Origin: RYN-230 sp963829725
GTDB taxonomy: Bacteria; Actinomycetota; Actinomycetes; Streptosporangiales; Streptosporangiaceae
Direction: 5' to 3'
DNA: 64,000 bases
Assembly (NCBI GenBank): GCA_963829725.1
Contig: CAWHJW010000007.1
Span: 124,001-188,000, forward strand
The notes below the pieces were generated by a model. That model was not told the DNA's origin. It worked only from the letters and a program-made list of their open reading frames with translations, and did not search any database. Of the stretch, positions 25,626 through 35,254 are shown one piece after another. Within the stretch, counting starts at the first letter, position 1; every line of letters starts with the position of its first letter. Both the position numbers and the translations under genes were made by a program.

Positions 25626-26987
25626 TCACAGCACCGGCAGGTAACGGTCCAACTCGAACTGGGTGACCTGGTGCCGGTACTCACGCCACTCAGCACGCTT
25701 GTTGCGCAGGAAGAAATCGAAGACCTGCTCCCCCAGCGCCTGCGCTACCAACTCGCTGTCCTGCATCGCGGTGATCGCCTCATCCAGGCTCTGCGGCAGC
25801 GGCGAGATGCCCAGCGCCCGGCGCTCGGCCGAGGTGAGCGCCCACACATCGTCCTCCGCCCCTGGCGGCAGTTCGTACCCGGCCTCGATTCCTTTCAGCC
25901 CTGCTTCCAGGATCACCGCGAACGCAAGGTAAGGGTTGCAAGCCGAGTCTACCGAGCGAAACTCGACACGGGTGGCATTTCCCTTCTGCGGCTTGTACAT
26001 AGGCACGCGGACCAGGGCGGACCTGTTGTTGTGTCCCCAGCAAATGTAGGCGGGCGCCTCCCCGCCCGCTCCGGCCGTGCGCTCCGCCGCGCCCCACAGC
26101 CGCTTATACGAGTTCACCCACTGGTTACACACCGCAGTGATCTCCGCGGCGTGCCGGAGCAGCCCGGCGATGAAGGCCCGGCCGAGCTTGGACAGCTGAA
26201 ATTCCGCACCCGGCTCATAAAAGACATTACGATCGCCCTCAAAGAGCGACATATGCGTATGCATGCCGGAGCCGGGATACTCGGTGAACGGCTTCGGCAT
26301 AAAGGACGCATACACCCCCTGCTGGAGCGCGACCTCCTTCATGACCAGCCGGAACGACATGATGTTGTCCGCGGTGGTCAGCGCGTCGGCGTAGCGGAGG
26401 TCGATCTCCTGCTGGCCGGGGGCTCCCTCGTGATGGCTGAACTCGACCGAGATGCCCATACTCTCCAGCATCTGGATGGACACGTGCCGGAAGTCGTGGG
26501 CGATACTGTGCGGCGTATGGTCGAAGTACCCGCCGGTGTCGATGGGCTGCGGCTTGAGCCCGGCGACCGGCTTCTCCTTGAGCAGGAAGAACTCCACCTC
26601 GGGATGGGTGTAGAAGGTGAAGCCCAGGTCGGCGGCGTGACCGAGGGCCCGCTTGAGCACGTAGCGCGGGTCGGCGTAGGACGGTGAGCCGTCCGGCATC
26701 CGGATGTCGCAGAACATCCGGCCCACCCCGGACGCCTCACCGCGCCAGGGCAGCAGCTGGAAGGTAGACGCATCCGGCCTGGCCAGCATGTCGGCCTCGT
26801 AAACCCGGGCGAAGCCCTCGATCGCTGAGCCGTCGAACCCGATGCCCTCGGCGAACGCGCCCTCCAGTTCGGCCGGGGCGACCGCCACCGACTTGAGGTA
26901 GCCCAGCACGTCGGTGAACCACAGCCGGACGAAGCGGATGTCCCGCTCCTCCAGCGTGCGGAGGACGAATTCTTCCTGCCTGTCCAT
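25626..26987 (-). CDS. glnA2: GlnA2-type glutamine synthetase (gamma-glutamylpolyamine synthetase)
   Basis: A 453-residue type-I GS fold starting MDRQEEFVLRTLEERDIRFV. Key blocks: IGFDGSAIEGFARVYEADM, YFDHTPHSIAHDFRH, GMHTHMSLFEGD, RVEFRSVDSACNPYLAFAVIL. The strong similarity in length, start and segments to S. coelicolor GlnA2 (SCO2241, from memory a gamma-glutamylpolyamine synthetase) suggests that role rather than classical glutamine synthesis. The Tyr-Glu-Leu-Pro-Pro segment YELPPG that is the GlnE target region in GSI is present. Only 15 bases separate it from the SARP gene on the same strand. Confidence 0.93.
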   Translation of the reverse strand: MDRQEEFVLRTLEERDIRFVRLWFTDVLGYLKSVAVAPAELEGAFAEGIGFDGSAIEGFARVYEADMLARPDASTFQLLPWRGEASGVGRMFCDIRMPDGSPSYADPRYVLKRALGHAADLGFTFYTHPEVEFFLLKEKPVAGLKPQPIDTGGYFDHTPHSIAHDFRHVSIQMLESMGISVEFSHHEGAPGQQEIDLRYADALTTADNIMSFRLVMKEVALQQGVYASFMPKPFTEYPGSGMHTHMSLFEGDRNVFYEPGAEFQLSKLGRAFIAGLLRHAAEITAVCNQWVNSYKRLWGAAERTAGAGGEAPAYICWGHNNRSALVRVPMYKPQKGNATRVEFRSVDSACNPYLAFAVILEAGLKGIEAGYELPPGAEDDVWALTSAERRALGISPLPQSLDEAITAMQDSELVAQALGEQVFDFFLRNKRAEWREYRHQVTQFELDRYLPVL

Positions 26988-27186
26988 GACAGCCTGTCCT
27001 TGCTGGTCAGCGACTTTACCTGCGTGGATGCGGGCAGCACAGCATATCGGCTGACCGAGCCTGCCCTGGGCGCCAGTGTCTCGCGACCGTGTTACCGGGA
27101 CGTTACAAAGGCCCCGCGAGTCTACTCGCTGCGGCCCCGGCCGGCCAGGCCGGCCTGCCGGGCGGGCGGCGTCATACAGTGACATC

Positions 27187-29022
27187 GTGACCAGGCTGCG
27201 AATTGCCCTCGCCCAGGTGAATTCGACCGTCGGCGACCTGGCCGGCAACGCCGCGACCGTGCTGGAGTGGACCCGCCGCGCGGCGGAGGCCGGGGCCGCC
27301 CTCGTCGTGTTCCCGGAGATGATGCTCACCGGGTACCCGGTGGAGGACCTCGCGCTGCGCGCCTCGTTCGTGACCGCCTCCACGGCCACGCTGGAGAACA
27401 CCGCCCGGCGGCTGGCCGCGGACGGCCTGGGCGGCATCGCGGTGGTCACCGGTTACCTGGGCCGGCGGGCCGGGGGCATGCCCCGCGCGGGCGAGCCGGC
27501 CGGCGCGCCGCAGAACGCCGCGGCGCTGCTCTACGGCGGCACGGTCGCGGTGACCACGGCCAAGCACCACCTGCCGAACTACGGCGTGTTCGACGAGTAC
27601 CGCTATTTCGTGCCCGGCGACCGGCTGCCGGTGATCCGCGTCCCGGCCAGCGCCACCCCGGATGGCCACCAGGACGCGGCCGACGTGGCCATCGCCATCT
27701 GCGAGGACCTGTGGCAGGACGGCGGCCCGGTGGCGGTCACCCGCCAGGCCGGGGCCGGCCTGCTGGTGGTGCCGAACGCCTCCCCGTACGAGCGCGGCAA
27801 GCACGAGGCCAGGCGGCAGCTGGTCGGCCGCCGGGCCCGCGAGGCGGGGGCCGCGCTGGCCTACGTGAACATGATGGGCGGCCAGGACGAGCTGGTCTTC
27901 GACGGGGACTCGATCATCGCCGGCGCGGACGGCGAGCTGATCGCCCGCGGGCCGCAGTTCGAGGAGGCCCTGCTGGTGGCCGACCTCGACCTGCCCGCCG
28001 CCCGGGACAGCCTCCCCGGCGGCGATACGCCCGCCGACGCCAGCGACGGCACCGTGATGACCGTGCACCGGGTCGCGCTCGGTGCCAGCCCGGAGGGGCG
28101 ACCCCCCAGGCTGGCACTGCCCGGTACAGAGGCTGACGGGCCGCTCGTGGCGCCCCGGCTGCCGCCGCTGGCAGAGGTCTATGCCGCGCTGGTCACCGGC
28201 GTGCGCGACTACGTGCAGAAGAACGGCTTCCGTTCGGTCATCCTGGGTCTTTCCGGCGGGATCGACTCGGCCCTGGTGGCCACGATCGCCGCCGACGCGC
28301 TCGGCCCGCAGCGGGTGCACGTGGTGCTGATGCCCAGCCGATACTCTTCCGAGCACTCGGTCAGCGACGCGGAGGACCTGGCCAAGCGGCAGGGACTGCA
28401 GGCCCGCACGGTGCCCATCGCGGCCATGGTGGATGCATTCGAGGGCGAGCTGGACCTGGCCGGGCTGGCCGCGGAGAACCTGCAGTCCCGGGTCCGCGGG
28501 GTGATCCTGATGGGGCTGAGCAACGCCGAAGGGCACCTGGTGCTCACCACCGGCAACAAGAGCGAGATAGCCACCGGGTACTCCACGCTGTACGGGGATT
28601 CGGCGGGCGGCTTCGGCGTGATCAAGGATGTGCTCAAGACGCTGGTCTGGGACCTGGCCCGGTGGCGGAACGAGCAGGCCGCGGCCCGGGGGGAGACCCC
28701 GCCCATCCCGGAGAACTCGATCACCAAGCCGCCGAGCGCCGAGCTCGCCCCCGGGCAACTGGACACCGACTCACTCCCCGACTACGAGGTGCTGGACGCG
28801 CTGCTCGACGACTACGTGGAGAAGGACCTGGGCGCGGCGGACCTCATCGCGGCGGGACACGACCCGGGCCTGGTGGACCGGGTCATCCGGCTAGTGGACC
28901 AGGCCGAGTACAAGCGGCGGCAGTACCCGCCGGGCACGAAGATCACGCCGCGGAATTTCGGCCGCGACCGGCGGCTGCCGATCACCAACCGGTGGCGCGA
29001 GCCGCACCCGGGCGCTAGCTGA
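27187..29022 (+). CDS. nadE: Glutamine-dependent NAD+ synthetase
   Basis: A 611-residue protein from GTG 27187. The N-terminal amidase domain has the nitrilase triad E44 (VVFPEMMLTGYPVEDL), K126 (TTAKHHLPNYGVFDEYRYF) and C172 (AIAICEDLWQDGGP), which frees ammonia from glutamine. The C-terminal synthetase has SGGIDS at 356-361 for ATP pyrophosphatase activity. Both steps give NAD+ from deamido-NAD+. It is divergent from glnA2 (region 26988-27186) and convergent with the DUF2891 gene, whose stop it overlaps by eight bases. The frame extends upstream of 27187 only by shadow sequence. Confidence 0.96.
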   Translation: MTRLRIALAQVNSTVGDLAGNAATVLEWTRRAAEAGAALVVFPEMMLTGYPVEDLALRASFVTASTATLENTARRLAADGLGGIAVVTGYLGRRAGGMPRAGEPAGAPQNAAALLYGGTVAVTTAKHHLPNYGVFDEYRYFVPGDRLPVIRVPASATPDGHQDAADVAIAICEDLWQDGGPVAVTRQAGAGLLVVPNASPYERGKHEARRQLVGRRAREAGAALAYVNMMGGQDELVFDGDSIIAGADGELIARGPQFEEALLVADLDLPAARDSLPGGDTPADASDGTVMTVHRVALGASPEGRPPRLALPGTEADGPLVAPRLPPLAEVYAALVTGVRDYVQKNGFRSVILGLSGGIDSALVATIAADALGPQRVHVVLMPSRYSSEHSVSDAEDLAKRQGLQARTVPIAAMVDAFEGELDLAGLAAENLQSRVRGVILMGLSNAEGHLVLTTGNKSEIATGYSTLYGDSAGGFGVIKDVLKTLVWDLARWRNEQAAARGETPPIPENSITKPPSAELAPGQLDTDSLPDYEVLDALLDDYVEKDLGAADLIAAGHDPGLVDRVIRLVDQAEYKRRQYPPGTKITPRNFGRDRRLPITNRWREPHPGAS

Positions 29023-30052
29023 CCAGCAGCACCGCGTAGCAGGCGAGCCAGTGCTCGACCGCATAATCGTCCCCGATCACGTGCGGGAGGGCCGCTTGCG
29101 CATGCGCCCGGGCGGCGGCCAGCGCGGGCCCGGTGCGCGGGTCACCGGCCGGCAGCATCCCGGCGATCCGGCGCCAGCACCACGCCCGGCTCGCGTTCAG
29201 GCCATGCAGGTGGGTGATGTACCCGTCACTGGAGTCGGAGACCACGGCCGGGGTGAACAGGGTCGCCGGGTGGCCACCCGCGATGCTGGGCAGGAAGACC
29301 GACAGCCAGGTGGCGAACTCCGCCTCCGGCAGCACCTGGGCCATCAGTTCCGCCTCGGTCAGCGCGGGTGACAGGAAATCCTGGCCGGAAGGCTCCCAGT
29401 CCCCCGGATAGAGCGTGTCGCCGGCGAACCAGTCCTGCGCCTTCCCGGTGATCGCGGTCAGCAGCGACGGGTCGCCGGCGTCCGCCCGCAGCCGGGCGTA
29501 GGGCAGCGCCCGGGACAGGCCGAACGCGCTGTTGCCGTGCACCCCGTGGCGGACCGGGTAGGTGGCCTTGGGCAGCCACTCCAGGAAGGCGCCGGTGACC
29601 GCCTCGGCCAAAGGCGCCAGCGCCGCCGCCCAGCGCGGGCCGTCCGGCCCGGGCAGCGCCTGGGCCTCGGCGGCGAGCAGCAACGCCCAGCCCCAGCCGT
29701 ACGGGCGCTCCGAGAGCCCGCCGGGGCCGCCGATGAACTCCGCCTCCGCGGCCAGCGCCACCGGGCTGAACTGGCGGTCCAGCGCGGCCCGGGCCTCCGC
29801 CGCGGGCATCGCGTCGCCGGCCACCCGCAGCAGCCGGACCAGCACCCAGTGCATCTCCACGCACGAGTGCCAGTCGTAACTGCCGTAGAACACCGGGGTG
29901 CGCGCCCGCGGCCGGTACGGGAAGTCACCGGGCGCGGTCATCGTGTGGTACACGCCGGAAGGGAACTCCCGCCGGATGTTGGCCAGCGCCACCTCTGCGT
30001 AGCCGGCCGCCCCAGCGCGCAGCAGGTCAGCCCATTCCTCCGTCAGGTCCAC
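29015..30052 (-). CDS. DUF2891 protein
   Basis: A 345-residue protein with family blocks YGSYDWHSCVEMHWVLVRLL, FSPVALAAEAEFI, RPYGWGWALLLAAEA and RHGVHGNSAFGLSRAL; DGYITHLHGLNASRAWCWRRI near the end. The family is alpha/alpha-barrel-like with unknown function. GTG 30052 is chosen because GAGGAGGG lies about ten bases upstream and relatives start near this DLTEEWADLL segment; the longer frame to 30136 adds low-complexity sequence. Its 3' end overlaps nadE. Confidence 0.9.
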   Translation of the reverse strand: MDLTEEWADLLRAGAAGYAEVALANIRREFPSGVYHTMTAPGDFPYRPRARTPVFYGSYDWHSCVEMHWVLVRLLRVAGDAMPAAEARAALDRQFSPVALAAEAEFIGGPGGLSERPYGWGWALLLAAEAQALPGPDGPRWAAALAPLAEAVTGAFLEWLPKATYPVRHGVHGNSAFGLSRALPYARLRADAGDPSLLTAITGKAQDWFAGDTLYPGDWEPSGQDFLSPALTEAELMAQVLPEAEFATWLSVFLPSIAGGHPATLFTPAVVSDSSDGYITHLHGLNASRAWCWRRIAGMLPAGDPRTGPALAAARAHAQAALPHVIGDDYAVEHWLACYAVLLVS

Positions 30053-30151
30053 AGCGTGCCAGCCCTCCTCAGCCGCGGCGCGGGTGCGCCGGCCCGGGTA
30101 CCCCGGGGCGAGCGCACCGGGATGGATGCCCGGCACCAGGCTGCCCTACGC

Positions 30152-30827
30152 CTACAGGTCCGCGTGCCCCGACACGCAGGTCCACGCGGCGCCGCCCACC
30201 CAGACCTGGCCGGACGGGTCGGCGGAAATGTGCACCCGCCCGGCGCGGCCCAGCACGGTGCCCTGGCTGGCCACGTAGGGCGCGGTGGCCCGGCCGGAGG
30301 CGAGCAGCCACTGCGCGAGCGAGGCGTTCAGGCTGCCGGTGACCGGGTCCTCCCCCGTCCCGCCGATCAGCGGGGTGAACGCCCGGACCTCGAAGGCCTC
30401 CGGGGCGCCCGGCGGGTACGGGCCGGCCACGCCGATGTCCATCCCGACCTCCGCGGGCCGCAGCGCCAGCACCGCCTCCGCGCTGTCCAGCAGCACGGCC
30501 ACCCAGCCCGGGCCGTTGTCCGCCCAGGCCAGGTCGACGATGTCGGGGCGCCCGATGCCAAGCTGCGCGGCGATCCGGCCGGCCAGCGACTCGTCCACCG
30601 GGCCGGAGCGCAGCAGCGGCGGCGCGGCGAATGCCAGCCGCCCCGCGTCCCGGCGGATCCGGACCAGCCCGGCCCCGCATTCCTGAACGACCGCTCCGGG
30701 GCCGGCCTGGCACCCCGCCGGACTCGAGCCAGGCGTGGCAGGTGCCGAGGGTCGGGTGGCCCGCGAACGGCAGTTCCCGGGCCGGGGTGAAGATGCGCAC
30801 CCGGTAGTCCGCCCCGTCACCGTCCAC
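30152..30827 (-). pseudogene. PhzF-family isomerase, 5'-truncated and frameshifted
   Basis: The frame from about 30827 reads YRVRIFTPARELPFAGHPTLGTCHAW, then shifts near 30715 and continues GPGAVVQECGAGLVRI and the complete second half to ISADPSGQVWVGGAAWTCVSGHADL. It is about four-fifths identical by eye to the intact copy at 31448-32278, but the first ~50 residues, including the catalytic Glu segment, are missing. It is a decayed tandem duplicate. Confidence 0.9.
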
Positions 30828-30837
30828 GCCGGTCCAC

Positions 30838-31370
30838 GATCATCTCGGTGGCCAGTTTGAGGTCCCCGACCTTGACGCCGACGTGGCATACCAGGTCTAC
30901 AGGTCTCCCCGTGGCGTCTTCGAAGGCGTGGGCGGTCCGGGCGAGGTAGGCACCGGATGGCCGGGCGAGCAGGAGGCTGCTGAGGACCGCGCCGACTTCC
31001 AGCTTGACCTGCCCGGAGAGCGCACCGGCACCGGCTGGCCAGAGGCTCCGCAGCGCCCGTCGTCGGTGTCAGCCACGCCAGCACGCGGCTCGCTCGGCGG
31101 GCAGTTCGGTGAGCCCGGGGCGGCTGAGGCCCAGCAGCCATCGAGCCTCGGCTCGATGCGGGATGAGATCGCCCGCCAGACCAGTGGTCACCACGGCGCG
31201 GGCCGGTCGGTCGTGGACGATCTGAAGCCCGCAGCCCGCCGTGGGGTATCCGGCGCTATCCGGGCTGCCGGTACAGACATCCCCGAAGCGCTGGCGTAGC
31301 CATACGACGGCCCCCGCTGGATGGCGTCTGGCGGGGGCCGGTCGGCTGGACACCTGAGCGGCTTCACCCC
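30838..31370 (-). other. Coding-like remnant of unrecognised gene
   Basis: Between the two PhzF copies the minus strand contains pieces that read like protein: GVKVGDLKLATEMIVDR with AFEDATGRPVDLVCHVG and, further upstream in another frame, LQIVHDRPARAVVTTGL and EARWLLGLSRPGLTEL. No continuous frame or domain I can name remains. Codon bias suggests former coding sequence. Confidence 0.3.
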
Positions 31371-31447
31371 GCATACCTCGGGACGGACCAGCGCGCCAAT
31401 GTTGTAGCCGATGTTCTCATCGGGGCGAAGCCGAGCCCGACCACGGC

Positions 31448-32278
31448 TTACATGTCCACCCGGCCAGACACGCAGGTCAGCGTGCCACCGCCGACCCAGA
31501 TCACGCCCCGCTGATCGGCCGAGATGTGCACCCGGCCCTCCCGTCCCAGCACGGTGCCCTGGCGTGCGACGTAGGGGGCGGTGGCCCGCCCGGTGCTGAG
31601 CAGCCATTGCGCCAGCGAGGCGTTCAGGCTGCCGGTGACCGGGTCCTCGCCGGTCCCGCCGATCAGCGGGGTGAACGCGCGGATCTCAAAGGCTTCCGGG
31701 GAGCCGGGCGGATACGGGCCGACCACACCCAGGTCCAGATCGACCACGCCCGGCCGCAAGTCGAGCACCTCTCGCGCGCTGGACAACAGCACAGCGACCC
31801 AGCCCGGTCCGTTGTCGGCCCAGGCCGCGTCCACGATGGCGGGCTGGCCGATTCCCAGTTGGGACGCTATCCGGGCCAGCAGGGCGGGCTCCACGGGACC
31901 TTCCCGCAGCAGCGGTGGCGCGGCGAAGGCGAGGCCATCCGGGGTGCGTTGAATGTCGATCAGGCCCGCAGCGCACTCCTGCACAATGGCGTCCTGGCGT
32001 CCTGGCGTCCCGCCATTCGCCAGCCAGGCGTGGCAGGTACCGAGGGTGGGATGCCCGGCGAACGGCAGCTCGCTGGCCGGGGTGAAGATCCGCACCCGAT
32101 AGTCGGCCTCTGGGCTAGCGGGTGGCAGCAGGTAAGTGGTTTCCGACAGGTTGACCCACCGTGCGAAACGCTGCATCTGCTCGTCGCTGAGCCCATCGCT
32201 TTCCAGCACCACAGCCACCGGGTTGCCCAGGTATGCAGTCGTCGTGAACACATCCACTTGCATGAAGGTGCGAAGCAT
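31448..32278 (-). CDS. PhzF-family isomerase/epimerase-like protein
   Basis: A 276-residue protein: MQVDVFTTTAYLGNPVAVVLE at the start, NLSETTYLLPP near 50 (region of the catalytic Glu E49), ELPFAGHPTLGTCHAWL, FEIRAFTPLIGGTGEDPVTGSLNASLAQWL, RQGTVLGREGRVHISA. PhzF-like proteins catalyse isomerisations; the relatives outside phenazine clusters have unknown substrates. This is the only full copy of three. ATG 32278 is used; internal ATG 32263 would also fit the family start. Confidence 0.9.
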   Translation of the reverse strand: MLRTFMQVDVFTTTAYLGNPVAVVLESDGLSDEQMQRFARWVNLSETTYLLPPASPEADYRVRIFTPASELPFAGHPTLGTCHAWLANGGTPGRQDAIVQECAAGLIDIQRTPDGLAFAAPPLLREGPVEPALLARIASQLGIGQPAIVDAAWADNGPGWVAVLLSSAREVLDLRPGVVDLDLGVVGPYPPGSPEAFEIRAFTPLIGGTGEDPVTGSLNASLAQWLLSTGRATAPYVARQGTVLGREGRVHISADQRGVIWVGGGTLTCVSGRVDM

Positions 32279-32357
32279 GACGCGAGTGTCCCATCATCGG
32301 CCGCCGCAGGTCAGTCACGCGCGGCTGACACGCGCCCTGGCCGTGCTGGACACCCGT

Positions 32358-32504
32358 CTACCTACTATCGGACAGGTTGGTCCAGTTGGCGAACTGCTGC
32401 ATCTCATCGCTGCTCAGGCCGTCGGCGTCGAGCACGACCGCGACCGGGTTGCCCTGGCACGGCTGCACGCTGAACACGTCAACCTGGCTGAAGGCTCGTC
32501 GCAC
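32358..32504 (-). pseudogene. PhzF N-terminal fragment (third copy)
   Basis: Starting at GTG 32504 the frame reads VRRAFSQVDVFSVQPCQGNP, VAVVLDADGL and QQFANWTNLSDSR then stop: the first 48 residues of a PhzF protein, cut right before the catalytic Glu segment. It lies between the intact PhzF and the TetR gene and happens to be in the frame that the mutated TetR gene now reads into. Confidence 0.85.
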
Positions 32505-32533
32505 GAGGGCGAGTCTGCCACGCCCGCCGACGG

Positions 32534-33203
32534 TCAGCGCACGGCCAGGCCGCGCAGCAGCTCGTTCGACGACCCGTTCCGCGTAGGCCGCCGAGACGGC
32601 CTCCGGCTGGAACTTGCCCCGGGCCAGCACCGCCCCGGTCAGCATGAACAGGGCCGCCTCCAGGTCCGTGTCCAGGCGCAGCTCGCCGCTGGCCACGCCA
32701 CGGCGCAGCACGGACCGGATCACCTCCCGGCGCGGCTCGACCACGGTCTCGGTGTACTTCGACATCAGCCGGGGGAACTTCGCGCCTTCGCCGAGGAGCA
32801 GCGCGAACTGCCGGGCCCGGCGCGGGTCGGCGTAGTCCGCGGCCATCGCGGCCAGCAGCGCGACCAGGTCGTCGCGGACGGATTCCCCGCGCGGCTCGGG
32901 CAGCGGGTTCTTCAGCGCCGTCAGGGCGTCCAGCAGCAGGTCTTCCTTGCCGGGCCAGCGCCGGTAGATGGTGGCCTTGCCCACGCCGGCCCGGGCCGCC
33001 ACCTTCTCGATGCACAGGCCCTCGACGCCGTGCTCGGCGAACAGCGCCAGCGCGGCGTCGATGATGGCCCGGTCGGCCCGCTCGCTGCGCGGCCGGCCCG
33101 GGCGGCGCTGCTCAGCCGCCGGGCTGGCGCTCGCGCAGCGGCCGGGAACCGGGCCCTGGCCGGGCCCGGTCCCCTCGACGAGGATGTCGTCCGCGGTGTG
33201 CAT
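32534..33203 (-). CDS. TetR repressor of DHA2 exporter (C-terminal frameshift)
   Basis: The start ATG 33203 (MHTADDILVEG) lies five bases after the exporter stop. Helix-turn-helix: AIIDAALALFAEHGVEG, IEKVAARAGVGKATIYRRWPGKEDLL. The ancestral end is VVDELLRGLAVR with stop at 32534-32536, as in relatives, but an extra base near 32564 shifts the frame (VVERAAARPGRAL), so translation runs into the PhzF fragment and stops at 32358. The DNA-binding and most ligand residues are unaffected, so the protein may still work with a foreign tail of about 60 residues. Confidence 0.85.
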
Positions 33204-33207
33204 GACC

Positions 33208-34894
33208 TCAGCCTTCCACGCGTGCCTGGGCACCGAGCGCGGCCGGGATCTCGGCTACGACGGTGTCCTGCTGATCCGCGTCCCGCGCGGCGTCGGGCTG
33301 CGCGGCCGGCGCCGCGGCGGCAGCCGCCCGGCCAGGCATCCAGATCAGCACGACCAGCGCGCCGAGCAGGGTGATCACCGCGGAGATCAGGGTGGTGAGG
33401 TGCATCGCGTGCACGAACGCGATGTTGGCGTAGCTGTCCAGCCGCGCTCCCGCGCCACCCAGCCGGGCGGCCACCGCCTGGGTCGCGGTGATCGAGCCGC
33501 TGGCCGCGGACCGGGCCGTGCCCGGCACCGCGGTCAGGTGCGGGTCCAGCTGGCCCCGGTACGCCTGGGCCAGGATCGAGCCGAGCACCGCGACGCCCAG
33601 CGCCCCGGCGACCTGCCGGGCGGTGTTGGTCAGCGCCGATCCCGACGGCCCGCTCCCGCGGCACCACGGACATGACCGCCTCGGTGGCCGGCGGCATCAC
33701 CGACCCCATGCCGGCGCCCTGGACGAAGAAGATGACGCCCAGCACCCAGATCGGCGTGCTCACCCCGAGCAGCAGGTAGCCGAACAGCGCTACCGCCACC
33801 GTGACCAGGCCGGTCGCGGCGACGGCCTTGGTGCCGTATCGCCTGACCAGCCGGGCGCTGCGCGGCGCCATCAGCATCTGCCCCGCCGCGAACGGCAGCG
33901 TCAGCAGGCCCGCGTCCAGCGGGCTGTAACCGCGCACGCTCTGCAGGTAGAAGCTGAGGAAGAAGAGCGCGCCCATCATGCCGAAGAAGACCAGCCCGAG
34001 CGCCCCGACCGCGGAGGACAGCCGCGGGTCGCGGAACAGCCTCACGTCCAGCGAGGGGTGGCTGAGCCGGGTCTCCCACCAGGCGAAGAAGGCCAGCACG
34101 GCGAGCCCGAGCGCGATGGTACCGAGCACGTCCCAGTGCACCCAGGTGCCCTTGTCGCCGCCCTGGATGATGCCGTACACCACGAGCACCAGGCCCACGA
34201 CGGACAGCAGCACGCCCAGGTAGTCGATGCGGCCCGGGCTCGGGTTCCGCGATTCCGGGACGAGCAGCAGGATGGCCAGCACGCCGACCGCGGTCAGCGG
34301 CACGTTGATCAGGAAGACCGAGCCCCACCAGAAGTGGGCCAGCAGCAGGCCGCCGACGATCGGGCCGATGGCCACGCCGATGCCCACCGCGGTCGCCCAG
34401 ATGCCGATGGCGCGGGCGCGCTCCTTGGGGTCGAACACATTGGAGATGATGGACAGCGTCTGCGGCATCACGGCCGCCGCGCCGAGCCCCATCGCGGCCC
34501 GGGCGAAGATCAGCTGGTCGGGGTTGCGCGAGTACGCGGTCAGCAGCGAGAACAGCCCGAACGCGGCCATGCCGATCATCAGCATGCGCTTACGGCCGAT
34601 CCGGTCGCCGATCACCCCGAAGGTGAACAGCAGGCCGGCGAAGACCAGCGTGTAGGAGTTGATCCCCCACTCCAGCTGGCTCTGGCTGGCGCCCAGGCCT
34701 GGCTTGGGCTCGGCGATGGTCTTCAGCGCGACGTTCAGCACCGTGTTGTCCAGCACGATGGCGATCAGGCTGACGACCAGCACGCCGAGGATGGCCCAGC
34801 GGCGGCGGTAGATCCGGTCGGCGGCGGCCGACCCGGAGGGCGGGAGGAGTGCCCTGGCGGGCCCGGAACCGGGCCCTGCATTGCGGTTAACCAT
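33208..34894 (-). pseudogene. DHA2-family MFS drug exporter, frameshifted
   Basis: A 14-span EmrB/QacA-type exporter: IVLDNTVLNVALKTI, FTFGVIGDRIGRKRML, SLLTAYSRNPDQL, GPIVGGLLLAHFWWGSVFLINVP. The frame from ATG 34894 is good for ~417 residues, to VMSVVPRERA, then a two-base shortfall near 33647 throws it out; GSALTNTARQVAGALGVAVLGSILAQAY continues in the correct frame to a stop at 33208. All segments needed for a 560-residue protein are present. It would be live if the frameshift is an assembly error. It pairs with the TetR gene downstream. Confidence 0.85.
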
Positions 34895-35013
34895 GGGGTC
34901 CTTCTGGGTCAGTAGTGTGTCACGTCAAGGCCGCCCTGGCCCGGGAAGGCCGGCGCGGCCGGCGGTGTTGCCCGGGACAGGTGCCCGGCGGCCGCGGGCC
35001 GCCGGGAAGCTAT

Positions 35014-35036
35014 CGATACGGAACCGACCCGTATCG
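35014..35036. promoter_or_regulatory. TetR-type operator before the exporter
   Basis: CGATACGG, seven bases (AACCGAC), CCGTATCG: perfect eight-base arms in the region between the exporter (minus) and panB (plus). The TetR protein of the same operon is the likely ligand. Just beside it, 14-base direct repeats GATTCCCGCCGGGC begin at 35042 and 35061. Confidence 0.7.
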
Positions 35037-35254
35037 GAAAAGATTCCCGCCGGGCGCGGCGATTCCCGCCGGGCCGGCCAGGCCGGAAATCCGGGGTTAC
35101 CTCAAGTGCCCGCCGCATGCCATCATCGAAAGGTCCGGGGACGCCGCAGCGGCGCCACGAGACATGGAGGTTCCCAGCATGAATGCCCTTGCCCGGGACC
35201 TGGGCCCGGCCGCGACCAGACCGCGGACCGGCGCGCCAGCCCCAGCCGGTGTCC

